Positions 43,576 to 53,871 of a stretch of DNA of 64,000 bases are shown here, one piece after another. Source of the stretch: Linyphia triangularis (taxonomy: Eukaryota > Arthropoda > Arachnida > Araneae > Linyphiidae); assembly GCA_963978545.1 (NCBI GenBank), contig OZ021732.1, forward strand, positions 23,319,688-23,383,687, given 5' to 3'. The translations under genes were made by a program, and so were the position numbers. The notes beneath the pieces are model-generated. The model had not been told where the DNA came from, did no database searches, and was given only the letters and a program-made list of their open reading frames with translations. Numbering within the stretch: position 1 is the stretch's first letter; each line of letters opens with the position of its first letter.

Positions 43576-43817
43576 TCAAGCCTGTTGGATGAACTGAATT
43601 TTTCTCGTTGCAATAGTTTCACAAAGCATTCTTGAATAATTCACAATTGCGAGTGAAAATGCCTCCCAAAAGGTCTTCCAAGGGGAAACTGTCCAGTATT
43701 TTTGTGTCTCTAATACAAGAAATCCTGAAAAACTTCTACTAGGCAGTCCAACAATTGAGTTAAGACCATCTATCACAGCATCCTGGTTGAAGTGAAGTCT
43801 TTGTATACGTGAATCTT
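43576..43817 (-). CDS. Last coding exon of an unrecognised minus-strand gene
   Basis: A strong acceptor, TGTTCTTTTATAG, precedes 43817. The exon then stays open for 79 codons to TGA at 43576, with AATAAA 82 bases further on. The product includes DSRIQRLHFNQDAVIDGLNS, then IVGLPSRSFSGFLVLETQ, and WTVSPWKTFWEAF, ending ATRKIQFIQQA. It has mixed hydrophobic and polar residues, no low complexity and no transposase motif, so it looks like host protein. The exon enters with two bases of a split codon, so the previous exon must end with one base of it. Function unknown. It could be the 3' end of the gene starting at 57.4 kb, but no connecting exons were established. Confidence 0.6.
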
Positions 43818-44022
43818 CTATAAAAGAACAACACAAAACATCTTCATTAAATGATTGAGAAGCAATAAACAATGTTTAATTATGGAAGAGCAATAAACGT
43901 CAAACGATAGAACACAATTTTAAATTGTCATATTTAATTTTCCCCTTGAAAACTGCTCATCAAAAAAAAAAAAAATTTACTTGCATTTAACTCGTTTCTG
44001 CAGAATAATATCTAGAATAACC

Positions 44023-45387
44023 CAGAGTTCATCCTAGGCATTTTTCGAGGGGCGGCGCGCCCTGCCTGCCCTTTTTCTATAAAAATAGCGCCCTTCCTGC
44101 CCTTTTTCAGAAAAAATTTCATCCTGAAAGAATTCGAAAAACTTTCGTTTTTCCCCTCCCAACAGTACGCAATATGTGGATCACCCCTACTGAAATCGGC
44201 TGTCGCGCATGCGCATTCATGTTCAAACGCACAACGTATATATCAGGGACTGAAACCATTGAGTAGATGTCTATATAACGTGCTTCATTAGTAGGTGGAT
44301 TGTAGGGAGCCGTCTTACAATTTCCAAGTGCACATTAGTAAAGTCCGATGGCCATTTCGTACGTGTTTTGATTAAGTGTATTTCGCTGGATTTTTACCAT
44401 GCCTCCTTTAAAATAGTGAAGACAGGAATTTGAAAGACTTGAATAACTTAGTTAAAGGTTTATAACTATCAAATGTTTACACTAAGAATTTAAAAAGAAT
44501 ATTCCCGTTTGGACACGCGTAATCGCGATGTCCTCCTGTTAAATTTAGGGGGTGTTTTTGGTAATTTGCCTGTTACCAATTAATTTCTAAACATCCGTTT
44601 CATATTTAAAATTAAACATAACAGGAATGCAACCAAAATCCCAGATTATTTCCGATTTTTAAAAAAATAAAAAACTTCTATTATAGCTTACATAATAGCG
44701 GCATGCACGGCAAAAAAATCGCCGTTTTGACGCTAAATTTGATCCGATTTTGAAAATAAAAAAATTCAAACATTTCAGGACATAGTCCAAGTTCTTTAGT
44801 CGGAATACTCCTTGTGATATCCCACAATGAATAATGTTAAATTTGGAGAAACTTTATTCTCTATCTGAAAATAGCAAACCTAAGAGATGAATTTTAAGGT
44901 TGATTCATTCAAACTTTAGAAAATTTTGAAAGAGTGAAAAGTTCTTATCTTAACACATTTTCATTATACTAAAACATTCTTATCTTAATTTTACTGTATT
45001 ATAAATTGATAATTTTATAAAAATTACTATTTGATGAAAATGTTACTGTGTATATTGCACTTTAATTGTAATAATTTTCTCAGTCTCATTCCAGCAGAAT
45101 TAGGACTGAAGCATTTTATTAATTTTTTGATATCTTTTAAGTTTCTGAGCAAGTTTTTGATTCACAGATTTTTGCATTATAATTTTTTTTTCTTCAGAAT
45201 ATTGAAAATTACTTATCGTGGTAGAAAAGTATAACAATATAGAAATTGTGGCAGAAAAAGCGTATTTCTGCAATTTGCCATAAAAGTGCCCTCGTAAACA
45301 GGAAGTGCCCTTTTTTTGGAAAATAGCACCCTGCCCTTTTTTTGGAAAATAGCACCCTGCCCTTTTTCATTTCTAGGATGAACTTTG
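44023..45387 (+). mobile_element. 1,365-bp inverted-repeat DNA element, complete copy 1
   Basis: The termini CAGAGTTCATCCTAG and, inverted, CAAAGTTCATCCTAG are flanked by a perfect 7-bp direct repeat AATAACC (44016-44022, 45388-45394). GC-richer ends carry iterated CCCTTTTTC/TGCCC units in the same orientation at both ends. No transposase frame, so non-autonomous. It is highly similar along its length to 49021-50384, which lies in the opposite orientation. The CAGAG start is hAT-like, but hAT duplications are normally 8 bp. Confidence 0.92.
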
Positions 45388-45394
45388 AATAACC

Positions 45395-46181
45395 CAGACA
45401 AGTAATTTTATTTAGCCGAAATATACAGTAATGAATTAGACTTGTGCCTGTGTTGCAATATATTTTTGTGTGATTTGATTGGCTAACACAGCTTATCAGC
45501 GTAATTCGTCTACAAAATTTATAATTAAACTACTACAAAGCGAATAGTTTAAGTAACATATTGAAATATCTAAAGTTTCTTCTTTTGATGTTTTAAAAAA
45601 GATTTTTATTCAGAAATAATCCCTTTTCCGAATAAAAAATCTTAAAAAAAAAAAAAAAAAAAATGAGAAATTTTAATGTTACTAATACTTTTGGCTTTGT
45701 AGTAATTTAATAATACATTTTATAGATGAAACACGCTATGATGCTGAGTATCTAGACATTTTATACGAGACATTTTCAAAATGCAATGATAATTTTTCTG
45801 TCTTGATTAATTTTTACTGAAGTCAATACATACATAAAAAAATTTCAATTAAAGATTTATAAGTTAAACAATCAAACAGAATGTTAAATTGTTTAACTTA
45901 CAAATCAAAATTTTCATAGGAAAAGTAGAGGTTAGGCATAGATGCAAGAAAGTAAAACTTTCCATAAAAGACAACATAAAATTAGGTCGAAGATAAATCA
46001 TGGCACTGATTGTGTTAAGTCAGAAACGTTATGCCACAATGCCAGAAACTTTAAATTAATAAAAATAACTGCAAAAAATTGTACTGCTTTGAAAAATGAT
46101 GGATGTGACTTCATTAGAATTCTAAATAAGAAGGCAGATGTATGAAGCGTGAATAGTACTTAAATCCCTTCAACAGTCAAT
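45395..46181. other. Intergenic, no gene seen
   Basis: The 67-codon frame at 45942-46145 has no motif and poor splice context. A GATTTATAAGTTAAACAAT/ATTGTTTAACTTACAAATC imperfect inverted repeat (45853-45906) is the only structure noted. Confidence 0.5.
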
Positions 46182-46369
46182 CAGGGTAACATTGAACCAC
46201 ATTTTCAGTATTTTCTTCTTCCTCACTTATGTTTTAATAGTATTTTCAGGCCTAATGGCATAAAATGGAAGAATAAACCCTAAATTATATTTTAATTTAC
46301 CCAAATTAGTAAATGCTAATGATGAAAGCACAAAATAATAGGAAAATAACGTGGTGCAAAGTTACCCTG
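46182..46369. mobile_element. 188-bp MITE with CAGGGTAAC ends
   Basis: The left terminus CAGGGTAACATTGAACCAC and right terminus, inverted, CAGGGTAACTTTGCACCAC match at 17 of 19 positions. The flanking duplication is unclear. Related half-ends occur at 46374 and near 51840-51866. Confidence 0.65.
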
Positions 46370-46770
46370 TAATTCAGGATAACTTTGAACCACTATCAGA
46401 AGTTTTATATAAAATACCTTTTTTTATTCAATCTTGGTATAAAAACAACTTTGAACTAGTAAAAGTTTTTAAATATTTGAAACATCATCAGATGAAGTTA
46501 TCAAAACCATAAGGTTTGGATATTTTAAAAAACATCACAAAGAATATATTAGATAGGAATAGTGGATGTCGAATCCCGAATGTATTACAAAAAACCTACT
46601 TATAATTCAGTTTAAACATACAAATAGTGAAAAAACAATCTTCAGTTCATTCACTTAAATATAAACTCATTTTATCAATTAAAAAGATAAAAAGAAAATA
46701 ACAAAACTGATACGCTGCCCTTATGCTTTTAGTTAAGTACTATGGTGTATGCAAGTCACATTGTGGCACC

Positions 46771-47150
46771 CAGGGTTCCCACTCAAATCACAGAATGAAA
46801 ATCAATGACTTTTAAGGACCTAATTAATGTTTTTAAGGACCTACGAAAATTTGTTTTCAGGCATCATGTCTGTATTTAAATTTTTAATAAAGCATATTCT
46901 ACCAAAAAAGTTACAAGTTGGTGGATGCGTAATACAAAAATATGTCGGGAAAATTCCTATACGGTGCAGATAAGTGGCTGTCACGCGGGAATAGCAAGTC
47001 CGAGTTGTATTTTTATAAATTTTGCAGTTGGACAACATCTGTAAAAATTAAGGACTTTTAAGGGCTTCTAAACATTTTCAAGGTCTTGAAAACAAGTTCA
47101 AAAATATTAAGCTGATAATTTAATGACTTTCAATGACCGTGGGAACCTGG
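46771..47150 (+). mobile_element. MITE with CAGGGTTCCCAC ends, copy B
   Basis: Same orientation as copy A at 2578 and closely similar through the TCAAATCACAGAATGAAAAT and AAGGACCTAATTAATG blocks. The right end lost a C (GTGGGAACCTGG). Flanking repeat GCACC (46766-46770, 47151-47155). Confidence 0.85.
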
Positions 47151-47286
47151 GCACCTATACAAATATTCTACTTTTAATGCTAGAAATAGTAACACAGTAT
47201 AAAAACAAAATTCAAACTTCATAAAATTTCACTTTGGCATTCTTTAGATTAATAGTTTGGCCTCAAAGAAAGAATCCTTGATCAGG

Positions 47287-47462
47287 TTGGTTGTTTTCAG
47301 ATTATCTGGCGCTGTCAGCAAACACGAGGGCTATAATGCGGCGAAACATTTGTCATTAGACAAGCCAACATGCATTTACAAACCCATGCCTAACACGGGA
47401 CTCAAACCCGCAACCTCGCGGTCTAGAAGCTAGCACGCTAACCACTATACCGTTTGGTCGGC
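47287..47462 (-). mobile_element. tRNA-derived SINE, copy 3
   Basis: Reverse orientation, with box B complement GGACTCAAACC and the CCAACC tail truncated to a TTGGTTG complement. Perfect 14-bp duplication AATCCTTGATCAGG at 47273-47286 and 47463-47476. Confidence 0.94.
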
Positions 47463-48069
47463 AATCCTTGATCAGGAAAACTTCTCGTGTTCTAGCTGGA
47501 ATAATAATTTCTGGAGATAATTTTTTTAAACACGCCTAATATTTCATACCACAGATCATCACTAATATTTGGCCATTTTCAAAATGCACCAGATTTCTTC
47601 ATGAACCACCAAATATCATGTTGCTATTTAAGTCAATTTAGTCCTCCATCGTATTGAATAATTACGTGGTCGTAAACTTTGCATAGGCCATAACCAAAAT
47701 CTTGAACATTTGCATGCTCTGTGGTATAAAATTCCTGCCTCATTGTTGTGCTCAACCAACACCACCTAAAGTACAAGGCCCAATCACTCTCACTTCTGGT
47801 TGTCGTGACGTCATCACAAGAAGTTATACTGAGCCAGCTCGATCTAGTTTCTATATTTCATCCGTCAGCAGCAGAGCATATTCGTATTTAGGCTTAGTAA
47901 TAGCGTTGATGCTAGTGGTAGCTATTTGCGAGCGTTATCATTCATAATTTTAAACAGACTTGTTTGAGTAACTATTTTCGAGCGTTATTGTTTATCGTTT
48001 TAATTGAGAAGTATGCCAACTATGATACCTGATGTGTACCTGAGCTAGTTGTAGTGGAAATTGCAACCC
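47463..48069. other. Intergenic segment with a possible small minus-strand exon
   Basis: On the minus strand, an acceptor-like CTTGTACTTTAG (about 47760-47771) precedes two overlapping frames. One reads EHANVQDFGYGLCKVYDHV before a stop near 47640. Neither is recognised. A palindromic TGACGTCA lies at about 47813. The segment 47745-47823 is the inverted relative of 50770-50832. Confidence 0.25.
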
Positions 48070-48251
48070 AGACAGCAAAGTGTCCATTTTTAGTTTCCCG
48101 CTGATCAGGAACTGCGTCAGAAATGGATCCAATCCTTCCCCAAAAAAGGATTCAAACCCTCAAAATATTCAAGGGTAAGTACAAATCTTGGTCGTATTAA
48201 CTTATATAAATGTTTTTAATAATACATTTTTGTATGTTTTTATCTGAAATG

Positions 48252-48297
<46 letters not shown>

Positions 48298-48973
48298 CTA
48301 GGTGTGTATTCTACATTTCCAAAATTAGTATATATGCAGAGTTACTGAGGCTTTTGACAGCAAGACAAGAGAGATATGTGCTCCATTGAAGTACCCTCGC
48401 TTGACAAATAATGCTGTGCCAACTATTTTCCCTAACTGCCCTTCTTATTTATCATCTACTTCAAACATCAGAGAGAGCGTGGTTAAAAAGAAAGAGCAGA
48501 TTGAGAACTGTCATTTGAAAAAGGCAATTGCTGAAAGTTTACAAGAGATGAAGGAAAAGCAAGCAAGGATGGCATTTTCATCATTCAAAGAACTCTGTGA
48601 AAAATTAAATAACATTTCTTTACCTGCTGGGTGGTCTCATTTGAAAGAATCTGGAATATTGATATTGTTTTAATTAATTTTAAACCCAGAACCTCTTATT
48701 ACAAAATCAGTAGTAGTAGATGATAAACTTTCTTTAAATATTTCTATTGATAATGTTCATAAAACAAAATTAAATGAAATATGCATACCTTCAAATGTAA
48801 ACAGATGTGAAAAAAATTCCACTTTAATTGAGAATTTAAATAACTATAATAGTAATGATAGAAATCAATTCTTCTCCAAACTTCAAATTATTTAAGTATT
48901 TTGATGACCTATTAACTAATGATTTGTTCATAAAAATTGTACTAATTTGAAAATGCCAATGTTGGCTGGTATG
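48070..48973 (+). pseudogene. THAP-domain / P-element-like transposase fragment with element 3' end
   Basis: The first part (48080-48173) reads SKVSIFSFP and, after a one-base shift, ADQELRQKWIQSFPKKGFKP, the THAP zinc-finger core. It stops at a good donor (AGGGTAAGT at 48173). The second exon, from about 48340, reads TEAFDSKTREICAPLKYPRL followed by AVPTIF, the invariant THAP terminal motif. A Lys/Glu-rich helix (MKEKQARMAFSSFKEL) and LPAGW follow, as in P-element/THAP9-like proteins. The frame stops at 48671, then decays. The N-terminal Cys pair and the RNase H-like catalytic region are not seen. The tail 48931-48973 matches 42 of 43 bases at the right end of the element at 60845-62159. Confidence 0.75.
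48253..48295. repeat. (TA)n microsatellite
   Basis: About 20 uninterrupted TA units in the presumed intron of the THAP fragment. Confidence 0.9.
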
Positions 48974-49020
48974 TAATATATCTGTTAAGTTAATAATGTG
49001 TGTGTTGTATGTGTTAATAT

Positions 49021-50384
49021 CAGAGTTCATCCTAGAAATGAAAAAGGGCAGGGTGCTATTTTCCAAAAAAAGGGCACTTCCTGTTTACGAGGGCACTTTT
49101 ATGGCAAATTGCAGAAATACGCGTTTTCTGCCACAATTTCAATATTGCTATACTTTTCTACCACGATAAATAATTTTCAATATTCTGAAAAAAAATTACA
49201 ATGCAAAAATCCGTGAATCAAAAACTCGCTCAGAAACTGAAAAGATATCAAAATACTGATAAAATGCTTCAGCCCTAATTCTGCTGGAATGAGACTGAGA
49301 AAATTATTAAAATTAAAGTGTAATATACACAGTAAAATTTTCATCAAATAGTAATTTTTTTTAAATTATCAATTTATAATACAGTAAAATTAACATAAGA
49401 ATGTTTTAGTATAATGAAAATGTGTTAAGATAAGAACTTTTCACTCTTTCAAAATTTTCTAAAGTTTAAATGAATCAACCTTAAACTTCATCTCTTAGTT
49501 TTGCTATTGTCAGATAGATAATAGAGTTTCTCCAAATTAACATTATTCATTGTGGGATATCACAAGGAGTATTCCGACTAAAGAACTTGGACTATGTCCT
49601 GAAATGTTTGCATTTTTTTATTTTCAAAATCGGATCAAATTTAGCGTCAAAAAGGCGATTTTTTTGCCGTGCATGCCGCTATTATGTAAGCTATAATAGA
49701 AGTTTTATTTTTTTAAAAATCGGAAATTATCTGGTATTTTGGTTGCATTCCTGTTATGTTTAATTTTAAATATGAAACGGATGTTTAAAAATTAATTGGT
49801 AACAGGCAAATTAAAAAAGAACACCCCCTACATTTAACAGGAGGACATCGCGATTACGCGTGTCCAAACGGAAATATTCTTTTTAAATTCTTAGTGTAAA
49901 CATTTGATAGTTAGAAACCTTTAACTAAGTTATTCAAGTCTTTCAAATTCTTTTCTTCACTATTTTGAAGGAGGCATGGTAAAAATTCAGCGAAATACAC
50001 TTAATCAAAACACGTACGAAATGGCCATCGGACTTTACTAATGTGCACTTGGAAATTGTAAGACGGCTCCCTACAATCCACCTACTAATGAAGCACGTTA
50101 TATAGACATCTACTCAATGGTTTCAGTCCCTGATATATACGTTGTGCATTTGAACATGAATGCGCATGCGCGAAAGCCGATTTCAGTTGGGGTGATCCAC
50201 ATATTGCGTACTGTTGGGAGGGGAAAAACGAAAGTTTTTCGAATTCTTTCAGGATGAAATTTTTTCTGAAAAAAGGCAGGAAGGGAGCTATTTTTATAGA
50301 AAAAGGACAAGAAGGGCGCTATTTTTATAGAAAAAGGGCAGGCAGGGCGCACCGCCCTTCGAAAAATGCCTAGGATGAACTCTG
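49021..50384 (-). mobile_element. 1,364-bp inverted-repeat DNA element, complete copy 2
   Basis: Termini CAGAGTTCATCCTAG and GGATGAACTCTG, with a perfect 7-bp duplication TTAATAT (49014-49020, 50385-50391). Inverted relative to copy 1, 3.6 kb away. It lies 47 bases downstream of the THAP-transposon end. The 72- and 80-codon frames inside are repeat translation. Confidence 0.93.
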
Positions 50385-50769
50385 TTAATATTGTAAATAA
50401 AAAAAGTTGATTACTCTAAACCCAGTTTCTTGTTCTTTTTATATGTAAACAACTAAATTGATAGGAAAATTCAATATATTATCTCTGTGATAAAAACTTC
50501 AATAAAATTTACATTATTGATAAATATATAATTGCAAAAAAAAAAAAAAAAAAAAAATATTGTGTTTTATATTATTTTATTTTAAAACCTTTTAACTTGG
50601 GAAATTTTTATATTAGTAATTGAAAATCGAATGAAAAGCATTGAATATTTGAATGCTGTATAACAGTTTGAAATTTAGCAATGAATTCTCTGAACAAAAA
50701 AACTTATTCATGTTGTTTTCAAACTACGCTAAATAATGAAACCGCAATGAACGTAAACCGTCCAACTTC

Positions 50770-50832
50770 TCTTGATGATGTCACAAACAAGCGGTAAAGT
50801 CTTGTCTTTAGGTGGTGTTGGCTCAACAGCTA
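50770..50832. repeat. Inverted relative of 47745-47823
   Basis: The complement contains GCCAACACCACCTAAAGACA and a TGACATCATCA...AGAAGTT block. These match CCAACACCACCTAAAGTACA and TGACGTCATCACAAGAAGTT in the same order at 47745-47823. Confidence 0.6.
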
Positions 50833-50981
50833 CCACTTGAACAAGCTCTTATTTTTCAGTAACATTCTCCACAACAATTTCAGCAGTATAAACCTCTATC
50901 ATGTCCTTTTTGTCCAACTTACATTGCATCCGTAAATGATAGTGTTGTTCATACACTGTCACCTGCATCATCTAGTTCAGG

Positions 50982-51125
50982 TTTGTTAGTTGGTTTATAC
51001 GCTCAACGACCTACAGCTTAACGTGAATTCCGAACTACAGCGAACATCCATGACTAACCCGGAATTCGAACCCGGCACCTTTGGCATGTGGAGCCAGAGC
51101 TCTAACCACACAGCCATCAGGTGGG
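50982..51125 (-). mobile_element. Second tRNA-derived SINE family, one copy
   Basis: On the minus strand the head reads GATGGCTGTGTGGTTAGAGC (box A region), then GGGTTCGAATTCC (box B). An unrelated body follows, ending in a CAACTAACAAACC tail. Imperfect 14-bp flanks TCATCTAGTTCAGG (50968-50981) and TCATCTAATTTAGG (51126-51139) indicate an older insertion. Not a functional tRNA: the acceptor stem does not pair and the head is joined to the body. Confidence 0.85.
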
Positions 51126-51139
51126 TCATCTAATTTAGG

Positions 51140-52311
51140 ACTTTTACTCTAGCTGTCTCCCAGGAGTTCATATGGTAGAGGACTTTGGACGATCCCCTCC
51201 TTTACCATTTTTTTTTTTTTTTTGCATAGAAAATTTTTCACTTCATCAACTGAAACACTTTTTTTTTTTTTTTTAGTTCTGTGAACGACTGCTAGATCAT
51301 TATTTCTATATTTTTAGGTACTTCTCGAAATCACTCCCAATATTTTCATTTTATAGGATTTTGCATATAAGGGAAGATTAAATTGAATTTGTATGTATAT
51401 AAATATATTTAAAAGCAACCAAAAATAAATTAGAATAAAATATGAATTATATGTGTAGTGTATACATCAGTCAAACTTTGAACCGGCTCAAAGTTATACT
51501 GAATAGGTGGTAAAATGATAGTGCCTTGGTTTTTGGCTTTTTACCAAATGTTAGTAAATAACCATCAGCGACTAACAATTTCAGTATTTTCAGAAAATTA
51601 TATAGCTGATAAAGTGGTAAGTTGATACTTACTTGCATAAATTAGTTGATTTACATCAACTTGAAATAAGCATTAAAATGGAACTTGCAAACAGTACTTC
51701 AGAAAAACAAGTCAATGGCCAAATTAATTAAGTACTATTTTGCCAATTAATTTTCTAAACTATAGAGAAAAAAGCCAATTTCACAATCTTGCCAGAAGTG
51801 GATCATGAGCAGCTCTTTAAAACCAAAAATACTGAAAACTAGGAGGTTGCGCAAAGTTACCCTGAATGACTGTATTCAAAGGAAATAAATATAAGTAAAA
51901 AATTAAAGGGTAGTGGTAATACTTTTATCTACAAACTTTTTGTTTTTTGTCTGCAGTTACCTTTTTTTTTAAAACTTGTTGTGAATAACAAAGAAAAAAT
52001 TTTGGCACTGTTTCTTACTACAGAAGGTCAGTAAGCAACAATGGCCCCGGTCAAAATTTAAATAAGGAAGTATTACTGATAGAATAGCCTTTGTTTCAAT
52101 CAAATCTACAGAAACGGAAAAAAAACAGTCTGAAAAAAAAAATTGCCTGATAAACTTCTTGGGTAGTAACAAAAAATTTTATTAAGTTATTGTGTAAAAA
52201 GGGTTTTACCTTAAATCTTTTTAAATGCTTAAAAATAGATATCAGTAAAAAAATTATTATACAAAAGTACAGCTATAATGGAATTTTGAAAAAAATTGCA
52301 TATATTTCTAG
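51140..52311. other. Intergenic, no gene seen
   Basis: A-rich. It includes scattered ACTTTGAACC and CAAAGTTACCCTG ends (about 51478-51520 and 51850-51866) of the CAGGGTAAC MITE type. The 67-codon frame at 51969-52172 is not convincing. Confidence 0.45.
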
Positions 52312-52423
52312 GTGACATATTTTTCGAGCATGGTAAGGTTGCTTCGATTGATTGCTTTTGAACAAGGCTATCTACACGAAAGGTATTCTCACTGTAATGA
52401 CATTATCTCTAAAATTCAAGGTA
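52312..52423 (+). other. Possible isolated exon, unrecognised
   Basis: After TATTTCTAG a frame reads VTYFSSMVRLLRLIAFEQ, then GYLHERYSHCNDIISKIQ, up to a donor-like AAGGTAGAG; it stays open 19 codons further. The composition looks protein-like, but no family was recognised and no partner exon on the plus strand was found. Confidence 0.25.
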
Positions 52424-52799
52424 GAGATGCCTTTCAGAATGCCTTTTTTAGAGGAAATCTTAAATACGAAAAAGCTTAAAAAAACTCACACCAGACAATC
52501 CATCAAGCAAAACTAGAAAATAAATACCATGTGTCTATTACAATGCCAATGCTGGCCAAAAACAGTTTAAATATTTTTAAGTAATTATCTAAAACTTACT
52601 TAAAAATTCATTCTAAGAACTGAGAAGTGGAGATCAATAAAAAATAAGTCCTCCAAGAAAAATCAACTGTCCTCAAATCTTTAAAGGAGTCATCAAACTG
52701 AAAAACAATAAAATTTTACAATCCCAATAAATAAATTTAAACTATCATAACATTTTTCAAGACACAAATCACTTAGTAAACTATTGATAGAAATACACA

Positions 52800-53265
52800 G
52801 AATATTCAGTATTCTGCCATTAAGGTGAATATTTGGTTTGGACGAATATTTATATGTTCGGCGACCGAATATTTTTTCCCCCTATTTATTATTATTACAG
52901 AATACCATTCTATAGAAATACGATTTTATTTTCTAATATAATATTTTAAAAATGTCATAACTTATAACGCAGCCACAGCAATTTTTTCTTATTCTTTTAT
53001 GAATTCCAAGAAGTGCCAGTGCCTTTAAATTTGTATATGCCTTTTGAATAGTTTTAAAGGTACGAGAACAGTTATTTTTGTTATGTAATTGTGCCTAGTA
53101 CAATAGTCATTAATGAAGGTCCTGTCACCTATGTTTTTATAATGTAAAGTAATTCTATTTTTTACTATAAGTGGTAATTAAGATGTAAACAATACACCAG
53201 ATATTCGGCTTGTCCATTAGCCAAATATTCATTATTCGGTCAAAATCGCTATTCGTTGCATCCCA
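52800..53265. mobile_element. hAT-like element remnant
   Basis: The right end, inverted, reads GGGATGCAACGAATAGCG followed by ACCGAATAATGAATATTTGG. The left side has inverted GAATATTTGG and CCGAATATT blocks near 52830-52875. The left terminus is missing or eroded, so boundaries are approximate. Confidence 0.5.
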
Positions 53266-53504
53266 ATCTATTTTTTAAATAAACATTTACCAAATTATCA
53301 CAACGATATATAACTTATAACTAGGGATGGAACGGATGTGAGTTTTGCCGGATACCGGATTTCGGATATCCGGGGTACCATGTCTACCGGATACGGATAT
53401 CCGAAACGGATTTCGCCGGATATTCGGTCTATATACTAAAAACGATAGTTATACGATATGCTATACGAAAAAAATGGTCATGATATGAAGTATTAAGTAA
53501 ATTA

Positions 53505-53762
53505 TAATTAGTGGTTAGCGCACCGCACTGCATGCCACAGGTCCATGGTTTGATTCGCGGACTGGGCAAGGTTGACTTAGCTGTTTATACCTGAAAGAAA
53601 TAAACTGAGGAGGACCATGCATGCTTGGGAACTAAACACTGGGGTTCGGCGTCAGAATGACCATCTGACTGAAACATCTGCTATGTGACACACAAATGCC
53701 TCAGTCGAGAAAGCTGAGCTGGGCCCAGCAGGCCTTAGTCCACACGGGCTGTCGCGCCACTG
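53505..53762 (+). mobile_element. Third tRNA-related SINE-like segment, nested in the hAT element
   Basis: The head AGTGGTTAGCGCACCGCACT with GGTTTGATTCG (box B-like) resembles a pol III promoter. A GC-rich body follows (GAGCTGGGCCCAGCAGGCC near 53715) and then runs into the hairpin. GC content is far above the surroundings, indicating recent insertion. Flanking duplication could not be defined. Confidence 0.55.
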
Positions 53763-53871
53763 CCCTAATAGCACACATCCTCCCAGGGAGGTCCGTGGGA
53801 AGTCATTCGTAGTCCCGGAAATGACTAGGGACTTCCTAGGGACCTCTCTGGGAGGATGTGTGCTATTAGGG
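53763..53871. repeat. 109-bp near-perfect hairpin
   Basis: The ends CCCTAATAGCACACATCCTC and GAGGATGTGTGCTATTAGGG pair perfectly, and pairing continues with few mismatches almost to the centre, leaving a short loop around AGTCCCGG. It may be a small fold-back MITE inserted in the SINE, or its structured 3' end. Confidence 0.9.

Noticed and set aside
50110..50352. 80-codon frame in the 1.36-kb element as a transposase
   Set aside because: It reads through iterated GGGC-AAAAA units near the terminus, is not preserved as a longer frame in the other copies, and contains no catalytic or zinc-finger motif.
52600..52691. Minus-strand exon reading FDDSFKDLRTVDFSWRTYF
   Set aside because: A plausible acceptor precedes it, but the frame ends after 29 codons with no clear polyadenylation context, and its phase does not fit the start exon at 57279, so it was left out of the feature list.
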